Shown piece by piece: positions 44,506-52,683 of a stretch of DNA of 52,897 bases. The position numbers and the translations under genes were made by a program. Under the pieces are notes generated by a model. That model saw only the letters and a program-made list of their open reading frames with translations. It was not told where the DNA came from and searched no databases. Origin of the DNA: Bacteroidales bacterium (GTDB lineage Bacteria > Bacteroidota > Bacteroidia > Bacteroidales > JAAUTT01); NCBI GenBank assembly GCA_025361285.1, contig JANYAP010000095.1, positions 1 through 52,897 of the forward strand, in the 5' to 3' direction. The first letter of the stretch is position 1, and each line of letters begins with the position of its first letter.

Positions 44506-44757
44506 TTAGAAGGACACCGAGTTTAAAGAATCGCATACAATTCTTATGTGAACTCTGTGAACAGCGTTTTTTACTTTTTTGCGAAATTGGTCGGATAAGC
44601 CTATTAACCTTATAAACTCGAAGGTAAAATAGTGCTGAATGACGGGTAAACTGTTGGTATTAATTATTGCTTTTGCAACGACTAACACTCCTAAGCCACT
44701 GGCAGTAAGGTCTTCAACTGCTTTCGAATAACGTTTTTTGTTTTCGTTGTTTAAATG
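44506..44757 (-). pseudogene. Possible fragment of a STAS/SpoIIAA-like protein
   Basis: Directly after uspA an open frame continues with KKRYSKAVEDLTASGLGVLV and then AKAIINTNSLPVIQHYFTFE and FRKKVKNAVH. The order (a helix with ARxYLAS-like spacing, a hydrophobic strand, a final F-charged-NA helix) resembles the C-terminal half of small SpoIIAA/STAS-like proteins of Bacteroidota. There is no start codon of its own; the frame opens inside uspA. The rest of the gap toward cbpM (44347-44505) holds only short repeat words. Confidence 0.32.
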
Positions 44758-44759
44758 GT

Positions 44760-45230
44760 TTAGTTGTGTTTTTTGATAGGTATTATAAACAGAGGTTTTG
44801 AGGTGCGATGTAATACTTTTTCGGTAACGCTTCCCATAAGTATTTCGTTCAGCCAACGACGGCTGTGCGAGCCCATAACAATAATATCGGCATGCAAGTG
44901 CTTAGCTGTTTGCAATATAGCGTCGGCAAAATCGCCCTCGCGCACTAATGTTTGAATTCGTTCGCCGCCAAGGTGCAGCCTAGTTTTTTCGAGGTAATGC
45001 TCGGTAGCTTTTTTTAGTCCGTTGGGTTCGAGTAAATGCGACGTATCGGCAGCCGAGAAACCCATAAACCCTACGATTGGCGAATATTCAAGACCAGAAT
45101 AATAGGTTGTGTCGGCAATTACGTGAAGCAGAACTACTTCGGCACCCATTTTTTTGGCTAACGAATAGCCTTGTTCGGCAACTTTTTGTGCTGTTGGATC
45201 GTAATCGAGGGCAATTAGTACTTTTTTCAT
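44760..45230 (-). CDS. uspA: Universal stress protein
   Basis: 156 residues, single Usp domain. The N-terminus MKKVLIALDYDPTAQKVAEQ has the first strand and Asp. The nucleotide motif is near the end: IIVMGSHSRRWLNEILMGSVTEKVL, with the G-S-V-T pattern of ATP-binding members. It is cytoplasmic. It lies among other stress genes (dps, csbD) and is flanked by an F3 repeat element on its promoter side. Confidence 0.92.
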   Translation of the reverse strand: MKKVLIALDYDPTAQKVAEQGYSLAKKMGAEVVLLHVIADTTYYSGLEYSPIVGFMGFSAADTSHLLEPNGLKKATEHYLEKTRLHLGGERIQTLVREGDFADAILQTAKHLHADIIVMGSHSRRWLNEILMGSVTEKVLHRTSKPLFIIPIKKHN

Positions 45231-45286
45231 TTATATTGGTTTAAAATAGGTGAAAATTGTAATAAAAGTTAGAAAATAGAGTTGTT

Positions 45287-45428
45287 GTCATCCCGACGCA
45301 GGTCGGAACCGAGTTTACGAACTCGCCGAAGGCAATCCCAAAAGTACGAGCGGCAGAAATGCAATTGCGCAACCTTTATGGATTACCTTCGGTGAAGGCT
45401 TCGCCGTTCCGACCTGCGTCGGAATGAC
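45287..45428. repeat. Dispersed palindromic element (family F3, copy 2)
   Basis: 142 bp with ends GTCATCCCGACGCAGGTCGG and its complement. Inside are short palindromes (GAGTTTACGAACTC) and the GGATTACCTTCGGTGAAGGC core. It lies upstream of uspA. Confidence 0.88.
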
Positions 45429-45454
45429 AGCTTATCTTTAGTGCTTCACTACCA

Positions 45455-45673
45455 TCATCTACGCGATACTAACCAACCCAGTGCGAAACCAATGCCAAGG
45501 CTGATAAGTATCTGTGTCCAATTCCAATTATTAAGGTTCGGTGAGCCATTGCCGTGCATCAAATTCATTATTATTGGTCCGCCGCCAAGTATTAGAAAGG
45601 CTACCACAATTATAGTAAAGGCAATTAAATACACTGCGGTTCGGTTTGTTGTTGCTATTCGTCGATGTACCAT
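45455..45673 (-). CDS. Small two-helix membrane protein
   Basis: 72 residues. A basic N-terminus (MVHRRIATTNRT) precedes two transmembrane helices (AVYLIAFTIIVVAFLILGGG and ILISLGIGFALGWLVSRR) joined by a Asn/Gly-rich loop. I do not recognise a named family. Position between uspA and a secreted stress-type protein suggests an envelope role. Confidence 0.6.
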   Translation of the reverse strand: MVHRRIATTNRTAVYLIAFTIIVVAFLILGGGPIIMNLMHGNGSPNLNNWNWTQILISLGIGFALGWLVSRR

Positions 45674-45726
45674 AATTTTCTCGCTTTCTTATATAATAAA
45701 TACTATGTGTGAGTTATATAAACAAG

Positions 45727-46191
45727 TTATTTGTCTTTACGCTTATTATTCTTTTTTGCTGCCTTCCATTTGGAGTGCTCGGGGTGGTTTTTGTTTTCGA
45801 AATATCGTTCATCTCGACTATCGCGAATGGATTGATGATATTCGTTTTCCTTGGGTGAACCATATCGATCGCGAAAATCGTTATGGTGCATATAAGGTCT
45901 ATATTCATTAATTACTATTTTTCTACCTCTATACATATCGTAATTACGGTGGCGTTCAGGTAAATACGATCTACTTATCCATCGACCGTTTTCCATATAC
46001 ACGTACTTGTGCCGTTGCACGTAATAGTAAGTTTCAATTTCGGGCAAATAGTAATAATCCACATAATCGTATCCTACAGGACCCCAAATTGGCTGGCTAC
46101 CAATATTTACGCGAACTGAAACTTGTGCAAACGATGTTTGATACATTAAACTACCTAAAAATAAGGCTGATAAGAGAAGTAAATTTTTCAT
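45727..46191 (-). CDS. Secreted Tyr/Arg-rich protein of unknown function
   Basis: 154 residues with a signal peptide (MKNLLLLSALFLGSLMYQTSFAQ). The mature part is unusually rich in Tyr, Arg and Asn: YDYVDYYYLPEIETYYYVQR, then YLPERHRNYDMYRGRKIV, and a Lys/Asn-rich tail. Such proteins recur in Bacteroidota stress loci, but their function is unknown. Periplasmic location is inferred. Confidence 0.7.
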   Translation of the reverse strand: MKNLLLLSALFLGSLMYQTSFAQVSVRVNIGSQPIWGPVGYDYVDYYYLPEIETYYYVQRHKYVYMENGRWISRSYLPERHRNYDMYRGRKIVINEYRPYMHHNDFRDRYGSPKENEYHQSIRDSRDERYFENKNHPEHSKWKAAKKNNKRKDK

Positions 46192-46220
46192 AATTTCAAA
46201 TTAATTAATAACTAAATTTA

Positions 46221-46500
46221 TGGATTACCTGCTGTTACGGCTCGTTGTTCCAACATTCGTCGGAATGACATTAGAGCCTTTGTCATCCCGATGTAGGTCG
46301 GGATCTCAAATGAACGAGTGACGGTAAAGCAATTACGCAAAATGTATGGATTGCCTTCGGCGAGCTCGTAAACTCGGTTCCGACCTACGTCGGAATGACA
46401 GCATACTTTTATGCATTACCTGCGGACAGGGCTTCGCCGTTCCGACCATCGTAGGGATGATAATCACCAATATTTCCGTTCGAACCTTCGTAGGGATGAC
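46221..46500. repeat. Compound F3 repeat cluster
   Basis: Several F3 words in tandem and inverted: TCGTCGGAATGAC, GTCATCCCGATGTAGGTCGG, TTCCGACCTACGTCGGAATG, and two CGTAGGGATGA variants near the right end. It fills the 362-bp gap between 46191 and 46554; no gene is seen in it. Confidence 0.82.
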
Positions 46501-46553
46501 AATTCTGCAAAAAAGTACCCTTTCGGAATCGGCTCAATGTCGAATTTAATAAC

Positions 46554-46748
46554 TTACGCCTCGTCGTTGATGGTTCGAATTAAGCTAATGCCAGCAATAA
46601 AAAAGATAAGCCCAATTACGCTATATATAATTAGGGCTTTAAAAGCATTGTTACTTTCGGCATTATTTACAAATAGTACTGCGGCATAAATTAAACCAGC
46701 TATTCCGAGGATAGTTAGAAGTGCTCCAAATATTCTTTTTAAGTTCAT
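46554..46748 (-). CDS. Small two-helix membrane protein downstream of dps
   Basis: 64 residues, MNLKRIFGALLTILGIAGLI onward, two transmembrane helices and a short charged tail (RTINDEA). The family is common in Bacteroidota without known function. Its first 86 bp overlap the 3' end of the dps frame, an overlap that is best explained by a read-through of dps rather than by a natural arrangement. Confidence 0.65.
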   Translation of the reverse strand: MNLKRIFGALLTILGIAGLIYAAVLFVNNAESNNAFKALIIYSVIGLIFFIAGISLIRTINDEA

Positions 46749-47256
46749 ATTCTTTTTGATTTAGTTTCGAAACAGTTTTTGTTTCGGGTATTTGTTGGCG
46801 AAGCACAAGTGTCATTTTTTCGTGCTTTACCATTATAGCGGTTACAAAATCGGCAGTTCCGAGGTCTTTATATTTATCTGCAACTGGTATTATTTCGCTG
46901 ATGATAATTTGGATTATAACTAGGTGGTCGTTAGCCAACGATTGAAGTATTTCCGATGGATTGCTAAAGTTGTGGTTGTGCTGATCTAAATGAGTAAGGT
47001 TAAAAAAATCTTTTAGTGAGCCTAATGCAAAATGCCCCATAGAACGCACACGATCGGCAATATCGTCGATAATAACATCCAGCAATTCGTACTGGCATTC
47101 TAAAAACTTGTTGAGCTCGTAAAAACTATCTTCGCTAACATTCCAATTCGCATTGCGAGTTTTGGTGTAAAGTGCATATTCGTTGGCTAACAGCAAGTTT
47201 AGCGAAGCAACAATTTCGTCGGCTATACTGTTGGGTGTTGATGTTGACGTTTTCAT
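46663..47256 (-). CDS. dps: Dps-family ferritin-like protein, C-terminus overrunning
   Basis: 197 residues. The four-helix Dps core is clear: LLANEYALYTKTRNANWNVS carries the ferroxidase-site Trp and neighbours, then LLDVIIDDIADRVRSMGHFA and IVKHEK-type final helix (IMVKHEKMTLVLRQQ). Dps sequesters iron and binds DNA under stress. Relatives end soon after that helix (about residue 155-160). Here the frame runs about 40 residues further, through the start of the next gene, which suggests a recent indel near the 3' end. Confidence 0.87.
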   Translation of the reverse strand: MKTSTSTPNSIADEIVASLNLLLANEYALYTKTRNANWNVSEDSFYELNKFLECQYELLDVIIDDIADRVRSMGHFALGSLKDFFNLTHLDQHNHNFSNPSEILQSLANDHLVIIQIIISEIIPVADKYKDLGTADFVTAIMVKHEKMTLVLRQQIPETKTVSKLNQKEYELKKNIWSTSNYPRNSWFNLCRSTICK

Positions 47257-47291
47257 AAATTGTATTTTTATTTGTTAAATTCAGGTGCAAT

Positions 47292-47412
47292 TAGGCTTGA
47301 GGCTTGAGGCCAGAGGCTGTAGGCTGTAGGAACTTCGTTACACCCAATAAAACCAATATAATTTCCTTCGACCTTATTTCCTTCGACCTTATTTCCTCCA
47401 GCCTCCAGCCTA
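47292..47412. repeat. Dispersed repeat element (family F2, copy 3, inverted)
   Basis: Starts TAGGCTTGAGG and ends CCTCCAGCCTCCAGCCTA. GTAGGAACTTCGTT near 47337-47350 is the complement of the AACGAAGTTCC word of copies 1 and 2. The centre differs, with CCTTCGACCTTATTT repeated. Its right end overlaps the histidine kinase stop codon (47412-47410). Confidence 0.83.
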
Positions 47413-49173
47413 ATTCAGGTAATTATCAATTACCGCCATAAAATACTCTTTATCAATTGGTTTAGAGATGTAATTATCGAAACCACCCTCAAGAGCCTGT
47501 TCTCGGTCGCTATTGAGCGCGAAAGCTGTTTGGGCAATAATAGGTATTGTGGGTCGCATGTGCTTAATTAGCCGCATCGATTCGTAGCCGTCCATTACGG
47601 GCATTTTTATATCCATTAACACCAACGAAATATCGGAGTTTCGTTTAACTTGCTCCACAGCTTCTTGTCCGTCCCAGGCATTTAGCACTTTAGCGTTTGT
47701 ATGTTTAAGAATTTCTTCGATATAGGTGTGGTTAAATTTTTCGTCCTCAACCAGAAGTATTGTTTTATTGTTCCAGTCGTAATCTTTGGCTTTGGCTGCT
47801 GGCGAAGGTATTTCGGCGTTTACAATTTCGTTTGAATACGGTATAGTGAACGTAAACGTAGAACCTTTACCAAGTTCGGAAGTGAGATAAATATTGCCAC
47901 CAAGTTTTTCTACCAATGCTTTAGAAATAGATAAGCCTAACCCATTGCCACCAAATTCGCGGTTATTGGAGGTTTCGACTTGCCTAAATCGTTGAAATAT
48001 AATAGCTTGGTTTTCGGGAGCAACGCCAATACCTGTATCTTTAACGTAAAACTCAACAAATTTTTCTTTTATCTTATAACCAAATTCAATTTTGCCTTCT
48101 TTGGTAAACTTTATGGCATTATTAAGTAGGTTACATAAAGCTTGTTTTATGCGGTTTTCGTCGGATTTTAGCAGAAAGAAATCTTTAGGGCGATTGGGAG
48201 AGTATAGTAATCGTACTTGAATTTGCTTGCCTTCAATTAATTTTTCGTACGTTTCGAACAAATCGTTCATAAACGTATTGATATTAATTGGCTTATAATC
48301 AATAGAAATTTGATTGGCTTCAATTTTCGAAATATCCAAAACATCGCTAATAATCGACATTAGGTTTTGGCAACTCGAATTAATAATATGAACAAACGAC
48401 TCAAGGTTTTCCTTCGGCAAGTTGCTATCCAAAAGAAACTCCGAGAAACCCATTATAGCATTTATGGGGGTTCGTATTTCGTGGCTCATATTAGCTAGAA
48501 ATGCCGATTTAAGTTTATCGGATTCCTCGGCTTTAATTTTTGCGCTCACAAGCTCAATATTAACACTTTTTAGGTCATTTATGCTATTAATAAGCTCCTG
48601 GTTAAGTAACAAATATTCATTATTAAGATTCGCAAAATTGTTGTTTTGTATTATAAGGTTTTTTTCGCTTTCAATTAACGCCCGCTCAGCAAGTTTTCGT
48701 TCGGTAACGTCTCTAATGTTGCATTGTATAATCTTTGTGTTGTTTTCGAGATAAACATTACTCACAAACTCTACTTCGGTAATTTTTCCGTTTTGCTGTT
48801 GAATGGGCATATCATCGAAACGAATATAACCGTTGGCTTGTAGCTCTGAAAAGGCTTGTTCCGATTCCTCTTTGTTACTAAAAAGACCTATTTCCCATAA
48901 TTTTTTTCCAACGATTTCTTGTAGTGGACGAGCTATTATTCTAATAATATACTGATTAGCATCAACAATTTTACCTGTTTCAAAATCTACAATAAGAATG
49001 CCGTCCTTAGCCGATTCGAATAAACGCCTATAGCGCATTTCCGAGCTTTTTAACTTTTCGTACATAACACTTTCATTATCAATGACTTTATCGATTTGCG
49101 TCTTTTGATGATTGGTATCCAAATTTTTAGATGCCTGATTTTTAAAGGAGAAGAAATTTCTCATAACACTCAA
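47410..49173 (-). CDS. Hybrid sensor histidine kinase (PAS-HisKA-HATPase-REC)
   Basis: 587 residues, no transmembrane segment, so cytoplasmic. Domains in order: PAS (about 45-160, RRLFESAKDGILIVDFETGK), a coiled linker, HisKA with H231 (MSHEIRTPINAIMGFSE), HATPase_c (DTGIGVAPEN, GGNGLGLSIS), and a C-terminal receiver with phospho-acceptor D521 (LVLMDIKMPVMDGY) and D477. No response regulator or HPt gene is adjacent, so the output is unknown. Placement among dps and csbD suggests a stress signal. Its TAG stop is the terminal TAG of an F2 element. Confidence 0.93.
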   Translation of the reverse strand: MSVMRNFFSFKNQASKNLDTNHQKTQIDKVIDNESVMYEKLKSSEMRYRRLFESAKDGILIVDFETGKIVDANQYIIRIIARPLQEIVGKKLWEIGLFSNKEESEQAFSELQANGYIRFDDMPIQQQNGKITEVEFVSNVYLENNTKIIQCNIRDVTERKLAERALIESEKNLIIQNNNFANLNNEYLLLNQELINSINDLKSVNIELVSAKIKAEESDKLKSAFLANMSHEIRTPINAIMGFSEFLLDSNLPKENLESFVHIINSSCQNLMSIISDVLDISKIEANQISIDYKPININTFMNDLFETYEKLIEGKQIQVRLLYSPNRPKDFFLLKSDENRIKQALCNLLNNAIKFTKEGKIEFGYKIKEKFVEFYVKDTGIGVAPENQAIIFQRFRQVETSNNREFGGNGLGLSISKALVEKLGGNIYLTSELGKGSTFTFTIPYSNEIVNAEIPSPAAKAKDYDWNNKTILLVEDEKFNHTYIEEILKHTNAKVLNAWDGQEAVEQVKRNSDISLVLMDIKMPVMDGYESMRLIKHMRPTIPIIAQTAFALNSDREQALEGGFDNYISKPIDKEYFMAVIDNYLN

Positions 49174-49185
49174 TTTATTAGTTAC

Positions 49186-49368
49186 TTATAGCGATACAAT
49201 TATTTCAACTAATTCTTCTTTAGTTTTGCCAAGCTTGTAACCAAGCAATTCCATCATTTCCTGTTCCTTACCTTCGTTATATTGCAAGTCGTTGTCGGTA
49301 ACGATGGCATATTTCTGCTTAATCTTGTTTTTTTTCTCGTTCCAATATCCAATTGTACTAGTTTCCAT
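49186..49368 (-). CDS. CsbD-family stress protein (second copy)
   Basis: 60 residues, METSTIGYWNEKKNKIKQKY and then YNEGKEQEMMELLGYKLGKT. It is a paralogue of the CsbD protein at 29748, sharing the GxWNExKxKxKQK and LGKTKEE patterns. It lies 12 bp upstream of the hybrid histidine kinase on the same strand, so the two are probably cotranscribed. General-stress role by family. Confidence 0.86.
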   Translation of the reverse strand: METSTIGYWNEKKNKIKQKYAIVTDNDLQYNEGKEQEMMELLGYKLGKTKEELVEIIVSL

Positions 49369-49496
49369 GGTTTATATATTTAAGTTTATGGAATTTTAAG
49401 AGTACAAATTTACAATAGCATAACTTGTTAAGTGTTACATTAGTTTTATAAAAAATTATATAATTATCACATTGATACGTTAAATAGACCTCCACT

Positions 49497-49580
49497 GTCT
49501 TTCCAACGCAGGTTGTAACGGCGAAGCCCTAGCCGAAGGTAATCCATAAAGGTATACTGTCATTCCAACGTAGGTCGGAA
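49497..49580. repeat. Dispersed palindromic element (family F3, copy 4)
   Basis: Starts with a GTCTTTCCAACGCAGGTTG variant and ends GTCATTCCAACGTAGGTCGG. The centre carries GGCGAAGCCCTAGCCGAAGG. It abuts the 3' end of the next gene (stop 49588-49586). Confidence 0.82.
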
Positions 49581-49585
49581 CGGAA

Positions 49586-50755
49586 TTACACCCGCATACC
49601 ATCGAAAAAAGGAGTGGTTTTCGTTTCTACACATTTGGCTGCGTACAGGTACATTGAAGCGCTCCAGGTTTGCCATTCCTGCCCCATAGGTTTGCCGTTC
49701 TGTGCTTTTATCCATTCGTTAAAACCGTATTTTAAAGTTCCTGAGTTAGATACTTTTATACTAGTTGTAAGAGCCACTAACTTTTCGGCGGCTAAAGTGT
49801 ATTTTTTGGCTGCCACCAATGCTGCAATATAAAACCCGCAAACAAATGGCCAAATACCACCGTTATGATATTCGCCAGGGTTGTTGTATAAAGCATAGCG
49901 CGGAAGCCAATCGGGGTCGTTGGTTTTTATAAATGGAAAGAAATTGGGAGGCAAGTTAACTGCCAGTTCGCCCAATTTACCCATTTCGGCGCACTCGTCC
50001 TCAATCCACGAAATCATTTCGTCAGTCCGCCACGGGGTTGCTAATCCCGAAAGAATGGCGATGCTATTGCCAAGTAGATCGAAACGCTCGCTACTGTGAA
50101 TTTTGTAAGACCAGAATGCGTAATATGGCTTAAGTTTAACTACCAATCCTTCGTGTACGTGCTTGTGCATCGATCCTTCTGTTACTGTAAACTTACTCAT
50201 TTCGCGGCGAACATTTTCGGCTCGTTCGTGGTTTCCTTGAAGTTTCAGATAACTGTAAACCAATGTATTAACGTACAAGCCGTAGCCGGTAACCCATTGT
50301 TCGTCGCGCCAATCGCTGGTGGGTTGTTGTGCAACTAAATACCTGTCGCTCGGACTTTGATATTCCATCCATGTTAATGCTTTATTAACAGCATTATGTA
50401 GAAAATCGGGTATACCGGTTGCATTTCTGTATATGCTAACACCAAGCAAAAACAACGGCGTTGTATCGCTCGATCCACGATCGTCCTTATCGTGTACCAA
50501 CGATGGTATGTGCCCTCGCTCGGTTTGGTTTTCGGCCAGAGTTTCCAGCACTTTACGGATACTATCCATTAGCTTTTTATTTCCCGTAACGGCAATGCCA
50601 AGAATGGAAATCATTAAATCGCGTGTATATGGCTCGGGGTAACCCCAACCTGCCGTGCGCGGAAGTCCGTGATAAGGCCCGTGGGCATTGTGCAACAGTA
50701 CTTCAAGAGCAGCTTTCTTAGCTGCTTCTATGTCGTGCCAAAGTTCGGGTTTCAT
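49586..50755 (-). CDS. (alpha/alpha)6-barrel glycoside hydrolase (GH100/GH63-like)
   Basis: 389 residues, no signal peptide, so cytoplasmic. The helical-barrel pattern of GH100/GH63/amylo-1,6-glucosidase-type enzymes is visible: GYPEPYTRDLMIS near 38-50, a central SDWRDEQWVTGYGLYVNTLV, and NPGEYHNGGIWPFVCGFYIA near 290-310. Acidic residues in YTRD and DWRDE are candidate catalytic groups. The substrate is not predictable. It is 104 bp downstream of a GT4 and a PIG-L gene on the same strand, consistent with turnover of a glycan or glycoside made by them. Confidence 0.76.
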   Translation of the reverse strand: MKPELWHDIEAAKKAALEVLLHNAHGPYHGLPRTAGWGYPEPYTRDLMISILGIAVTGNKKLMDSIRKVLETLAENQTERGHIPSLVHDKDDRGSSDTTPLFLLGVSIYRNATGIPDFLHNAVNKALTWMEYQSPSDRYLVAQQPTSDWRDEQWVTGYGLYVNTLVYSYLKLQGNHERAENVRREMSKFTVTEGSMHKHVHEGLVVKLKPYYAFWSYKIHSSERFDLLGNSIAILSGLATPWRTDEMISWIEDECAEMGKLGELAVNLPPNFFPFIKTNDPDWLPRYALYNNPGEYHNGGIWPFVCGFYIAALVAAKKYTLAAEKLVALTTSIKVSNSGTLKYGFNEWIKAQNGKPMGQEWQTWSASMYLYAAKCVETKTTPFFDGMRV

Positions 50756-50768
50756 GGTAAAAATTATT

Positions 50769-50872
50769 AATTACAAATTACTAATGTGCAAATTACAAAT
50801 TACAAAACTCATTAGTCAATTGCAAATCAGTAATTTGTCATCTGCACATCTGTCATTTATCATTTGCACATT
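50769..50872. repeat. Dispersed AATTACAAATTAC/TGCACAT element (family F4, copy 1)
   Basis: Words ATTACAAATTAC and ATGTGCAAATTAC on the left are matched by TAATTTGTCATCTGCACATC and TCATTTGCACAT on the right. It lies between the glycosidase and GT4 genes. The word ATGTGCAAATGA on the minus strand makes the last codons and the stop of the GT4 (MCK, then TGA at 50862-50860). Confidence 0.82.
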
Positions 50873-52002
50873 ATTCTATCTTTCATAATTTCGATAAAGC
50901 GTTTAGCCACAACACGATAGTCGAAATTTTCTACTACTCGTTTGCGGCCTGCAGCGCCAAGTTTTTCACGTAAAGGAGCATCGGTCATTAATTCCATTAA
51001 ATATTTTGCAATGTCTTGAACATTAGCACGATAATCGACAGTACGAGGCTCCTTAAATACCACACGATGCTTATCTTCGAAACCCGATTCGTCGCCTAGG
51101 GTAACTTCGTTTACCACAATTTTTTGTGCAACACTAGCTAACAAAGCTGTTTCGCCGTGTATAAGTGTATCGAGCATTCCCATTGCCTTAATACTAATCA
51201 CAGGCTTTCCGCAAGCGCCAGCTTCAACCTGTGGCATACCGAAGCCTTCGAGCCGCGATGGAGCCGCATAAATATCGCAAGCACCTACTAAATAAGGCAT
51301 AAAGGTTCGCGAAATGGTGTTGGTGGCATAAGTAACATTTTTTTCAATGCCCAAATGATTAGCCATTTCCAAATCGGCCATATTTTGGTTCTTGGTGCGG
51401 GGTTGAGGCCAAACTTTGCATACGTATTTCCAATCGGGTGCTTTAGTGTCGATAATTGCCAACGCTTGCATTACTTCCTGTGCACCTTTCGAAGCGGCAT
51501 CGCCACCAACGGTTAGTATCATAAGCTGGTCGGGCGAAATACCCAACGATTCGCGTACGGCCAATATTTTGGGATCGTTCTTTTTATAGGGTTTGAAGGT
51601 ATCGGTGTTACAACCAACGGGCAACACCTCAATAATATCGGACTTAATGCCATCGCGAACGTACATTTCCTTAACCCAGTTCGATGTAACCAAAATAAGC
51701 GGAAGTGCGTTTAAAACTTCCTGATAATTAGCTATATAACCATCGGCAACTAACCACGGCACTGGCCGAGTGCCATACCGTTGAGGGTGAAGCACCAGTT
51801 GAGGTGTATGCCCCCAATAACCTACGCCAACAACTACGTCGGGTTCGAACCAGCGGTAGTACCATTCTTTTTCCTGTGCCGACTCGAAATGCACCGCATG
51901 CGCATCAACGCCCAGTTCAATAAGACCTTTGTACAATAGGTCGCCTTGCGTTGCTAAACCTCCCGGCGATGGAGGATAATCGTATAGAACCAATACTTTC
52001 AT
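50860..52002 (-). CDS. GT4 glycosyltransferase
   Basis: 380 residues. MKVLVLYDYPPSPGGLATQGDLL is the N-lobe nucleotide-sugar-independent start; the C-lobe has ILTVGGDAASKGAQEVMQAL and the donor motif SRLEGFGMPQVEAGACGKPV with the E(x7)E pair. It is cytoplasmic and probably UDP- or GDP-sugar dependent. F4 elements bracket the gene on both sides, and its last three residues come from one of them. PIG-L lies 91 bp upstream, an arrangement seen in thiol- and glycolipid-type pathways, although no other pathway gene is near. Confidence 0.87.
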   Translation of the reverse strand: MKVLVLYDYPPSPGGLATQGDLLYKGLIELGVDAHAVHFESAQEKEWYYRWFEPDVVVGVGYWGHTPQLVLHPQRYGTRPVPWLVADGYIANYQEVLNALPLILVTSNWVKEMYVRDGIKSDIIEVLPVGCNTDTFKPYKKNDPKILAVRESLGISPDQLMILTVGGDAASKGAQEVMQALAIIDTKAPDWKYVCKVWPQPRTKNQNMADLEMANHLGIEKNVTYATNTISRTFMPYLVGACDIYAAPSRLEGFGMPQVEAGACGKPVISIKAMGMLDTLIHGETALLASVAQKIVVNEVTLGDESGFEDKHRVVFKEPRTVDYRANVQDIAKYLMELMTDAPLREKLGAAGRKRVVENFDYRVVAKRFIEIMKDRIMCK

Positions 52003-52013
52003 GATAAAAAAAA

Positions 52014-52094
52014 TTAATTACTAATGTGCAAATTACTGATTACTAATTTGTCAACTGCACATCTGTCATCTGCACATTTGTAATTTGTAATTAT
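52014..52094. repeat. Dispersed F4 element, copy 2
   Basis: AATTACTAATGTGCAAATTAC on the left, then GTCAACTGCACATCTGTCAT and TGCACATTTGTAATTTG on the right, the same words as copy 1. It fills the gap between the GT4 start and the PIG-L stop. Confidence 0.82.
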
Positions 52095-52672
52095 TATATT
52101 TTCCAAAAAGCTTCCTCTTTAGGTGTTGTTTGTGCTTCCCAGCTATCGGCTTTAAAACCGTATATATCGGTAATTATGCTAAGTTTTTTTAGCCATATTC
52201 GCTTTGTTAGTTTATTGAAAATGTTTGCGTTACGAATAGGCATTGGGTGATATTGTTTGCTATTATCGGTATAGGCGAATGTCCAAAGTTCGTTGGTTGA
52301 TATTTTTCCTAAATTACAAAGCCGAATAACGGCACTTCCCGTTTCTTCGTGCCTAATGTGGCGTGTGTATTCGCCTAAAGGATTATGTGTAATTACCAAA
52401 TTGTAATGTTTTGGAGGCAATAAATTGAGTATTGTATTCTCAATTACGTTATCGTTTATTGGGTTTTGTTCCGGACTATCGTCTAAATCGCCCATAATAC
52501 CTTCGGCGTTCAGCATTTTCAGCGCGTTGTAAAATTTTGGCGCTCTATCGTTATCACTTTTGCGACACAAGCTAACCACAAAGCATTGCCATGTAGGATT
52601 GTTTAAGATTGTTCCACCAGCCCAAAGAGTTTCATCGTCGGGGTGAGCAGTGATAATGGCTATCGATTTCAT
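52094..52672 (-). CDS. PIG-L family (LmbE-like) deacetylase
   Basis: 192 residues from ATG 52672 (MKSIAIITAHPDDETLWAGG). An upstream ATG at 52723 would add residues encoded by F2 words (KPKASSLQPK) and is rejected. The zinc-site motif AHPDDE is at 9-14, with THNPLGEYTRHIRHEETG in the middle. PIG-L enzymes deacetylate N-acetylglucosaminyl compounds. Together with the GT4 downstream it suggests making and deacetylating a GlcNAc conjugate. The substrate is not proven. Confidence 0.87.
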   Translation of the reverse strand: MKSIAIITAHPDDETLWAGGTILNNPTWQCFVVSLCRKSDNDRAPKFYNALKMLNAEGIMGDLDDSPEQNPINDNVIENTILNLLPPKHYNLVITHNPLGEYTRHIRHEETGSAVIRLCNLGKISTNELWTFAYTDNSKQYHPMPIRNANIFNKLTKRIWLKKLSIITDIYGFKADSWEAQTTPKEEAFWKI

Positions 52673-52683
52673 TGGTAGCTGTT

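Noticed and set aside
45441-45911. 156-residue plus-strand frame
   Set aside because: Antisense to two better-supported genes with signal or membrane segments.
50860-52672. Bacillithiol BshA/BshB pair
   Set aside because: GT4 plus PIG-L is suggestive, but the GT4 lacks the usual BshA opening and no BshC is present; kept as generic families.
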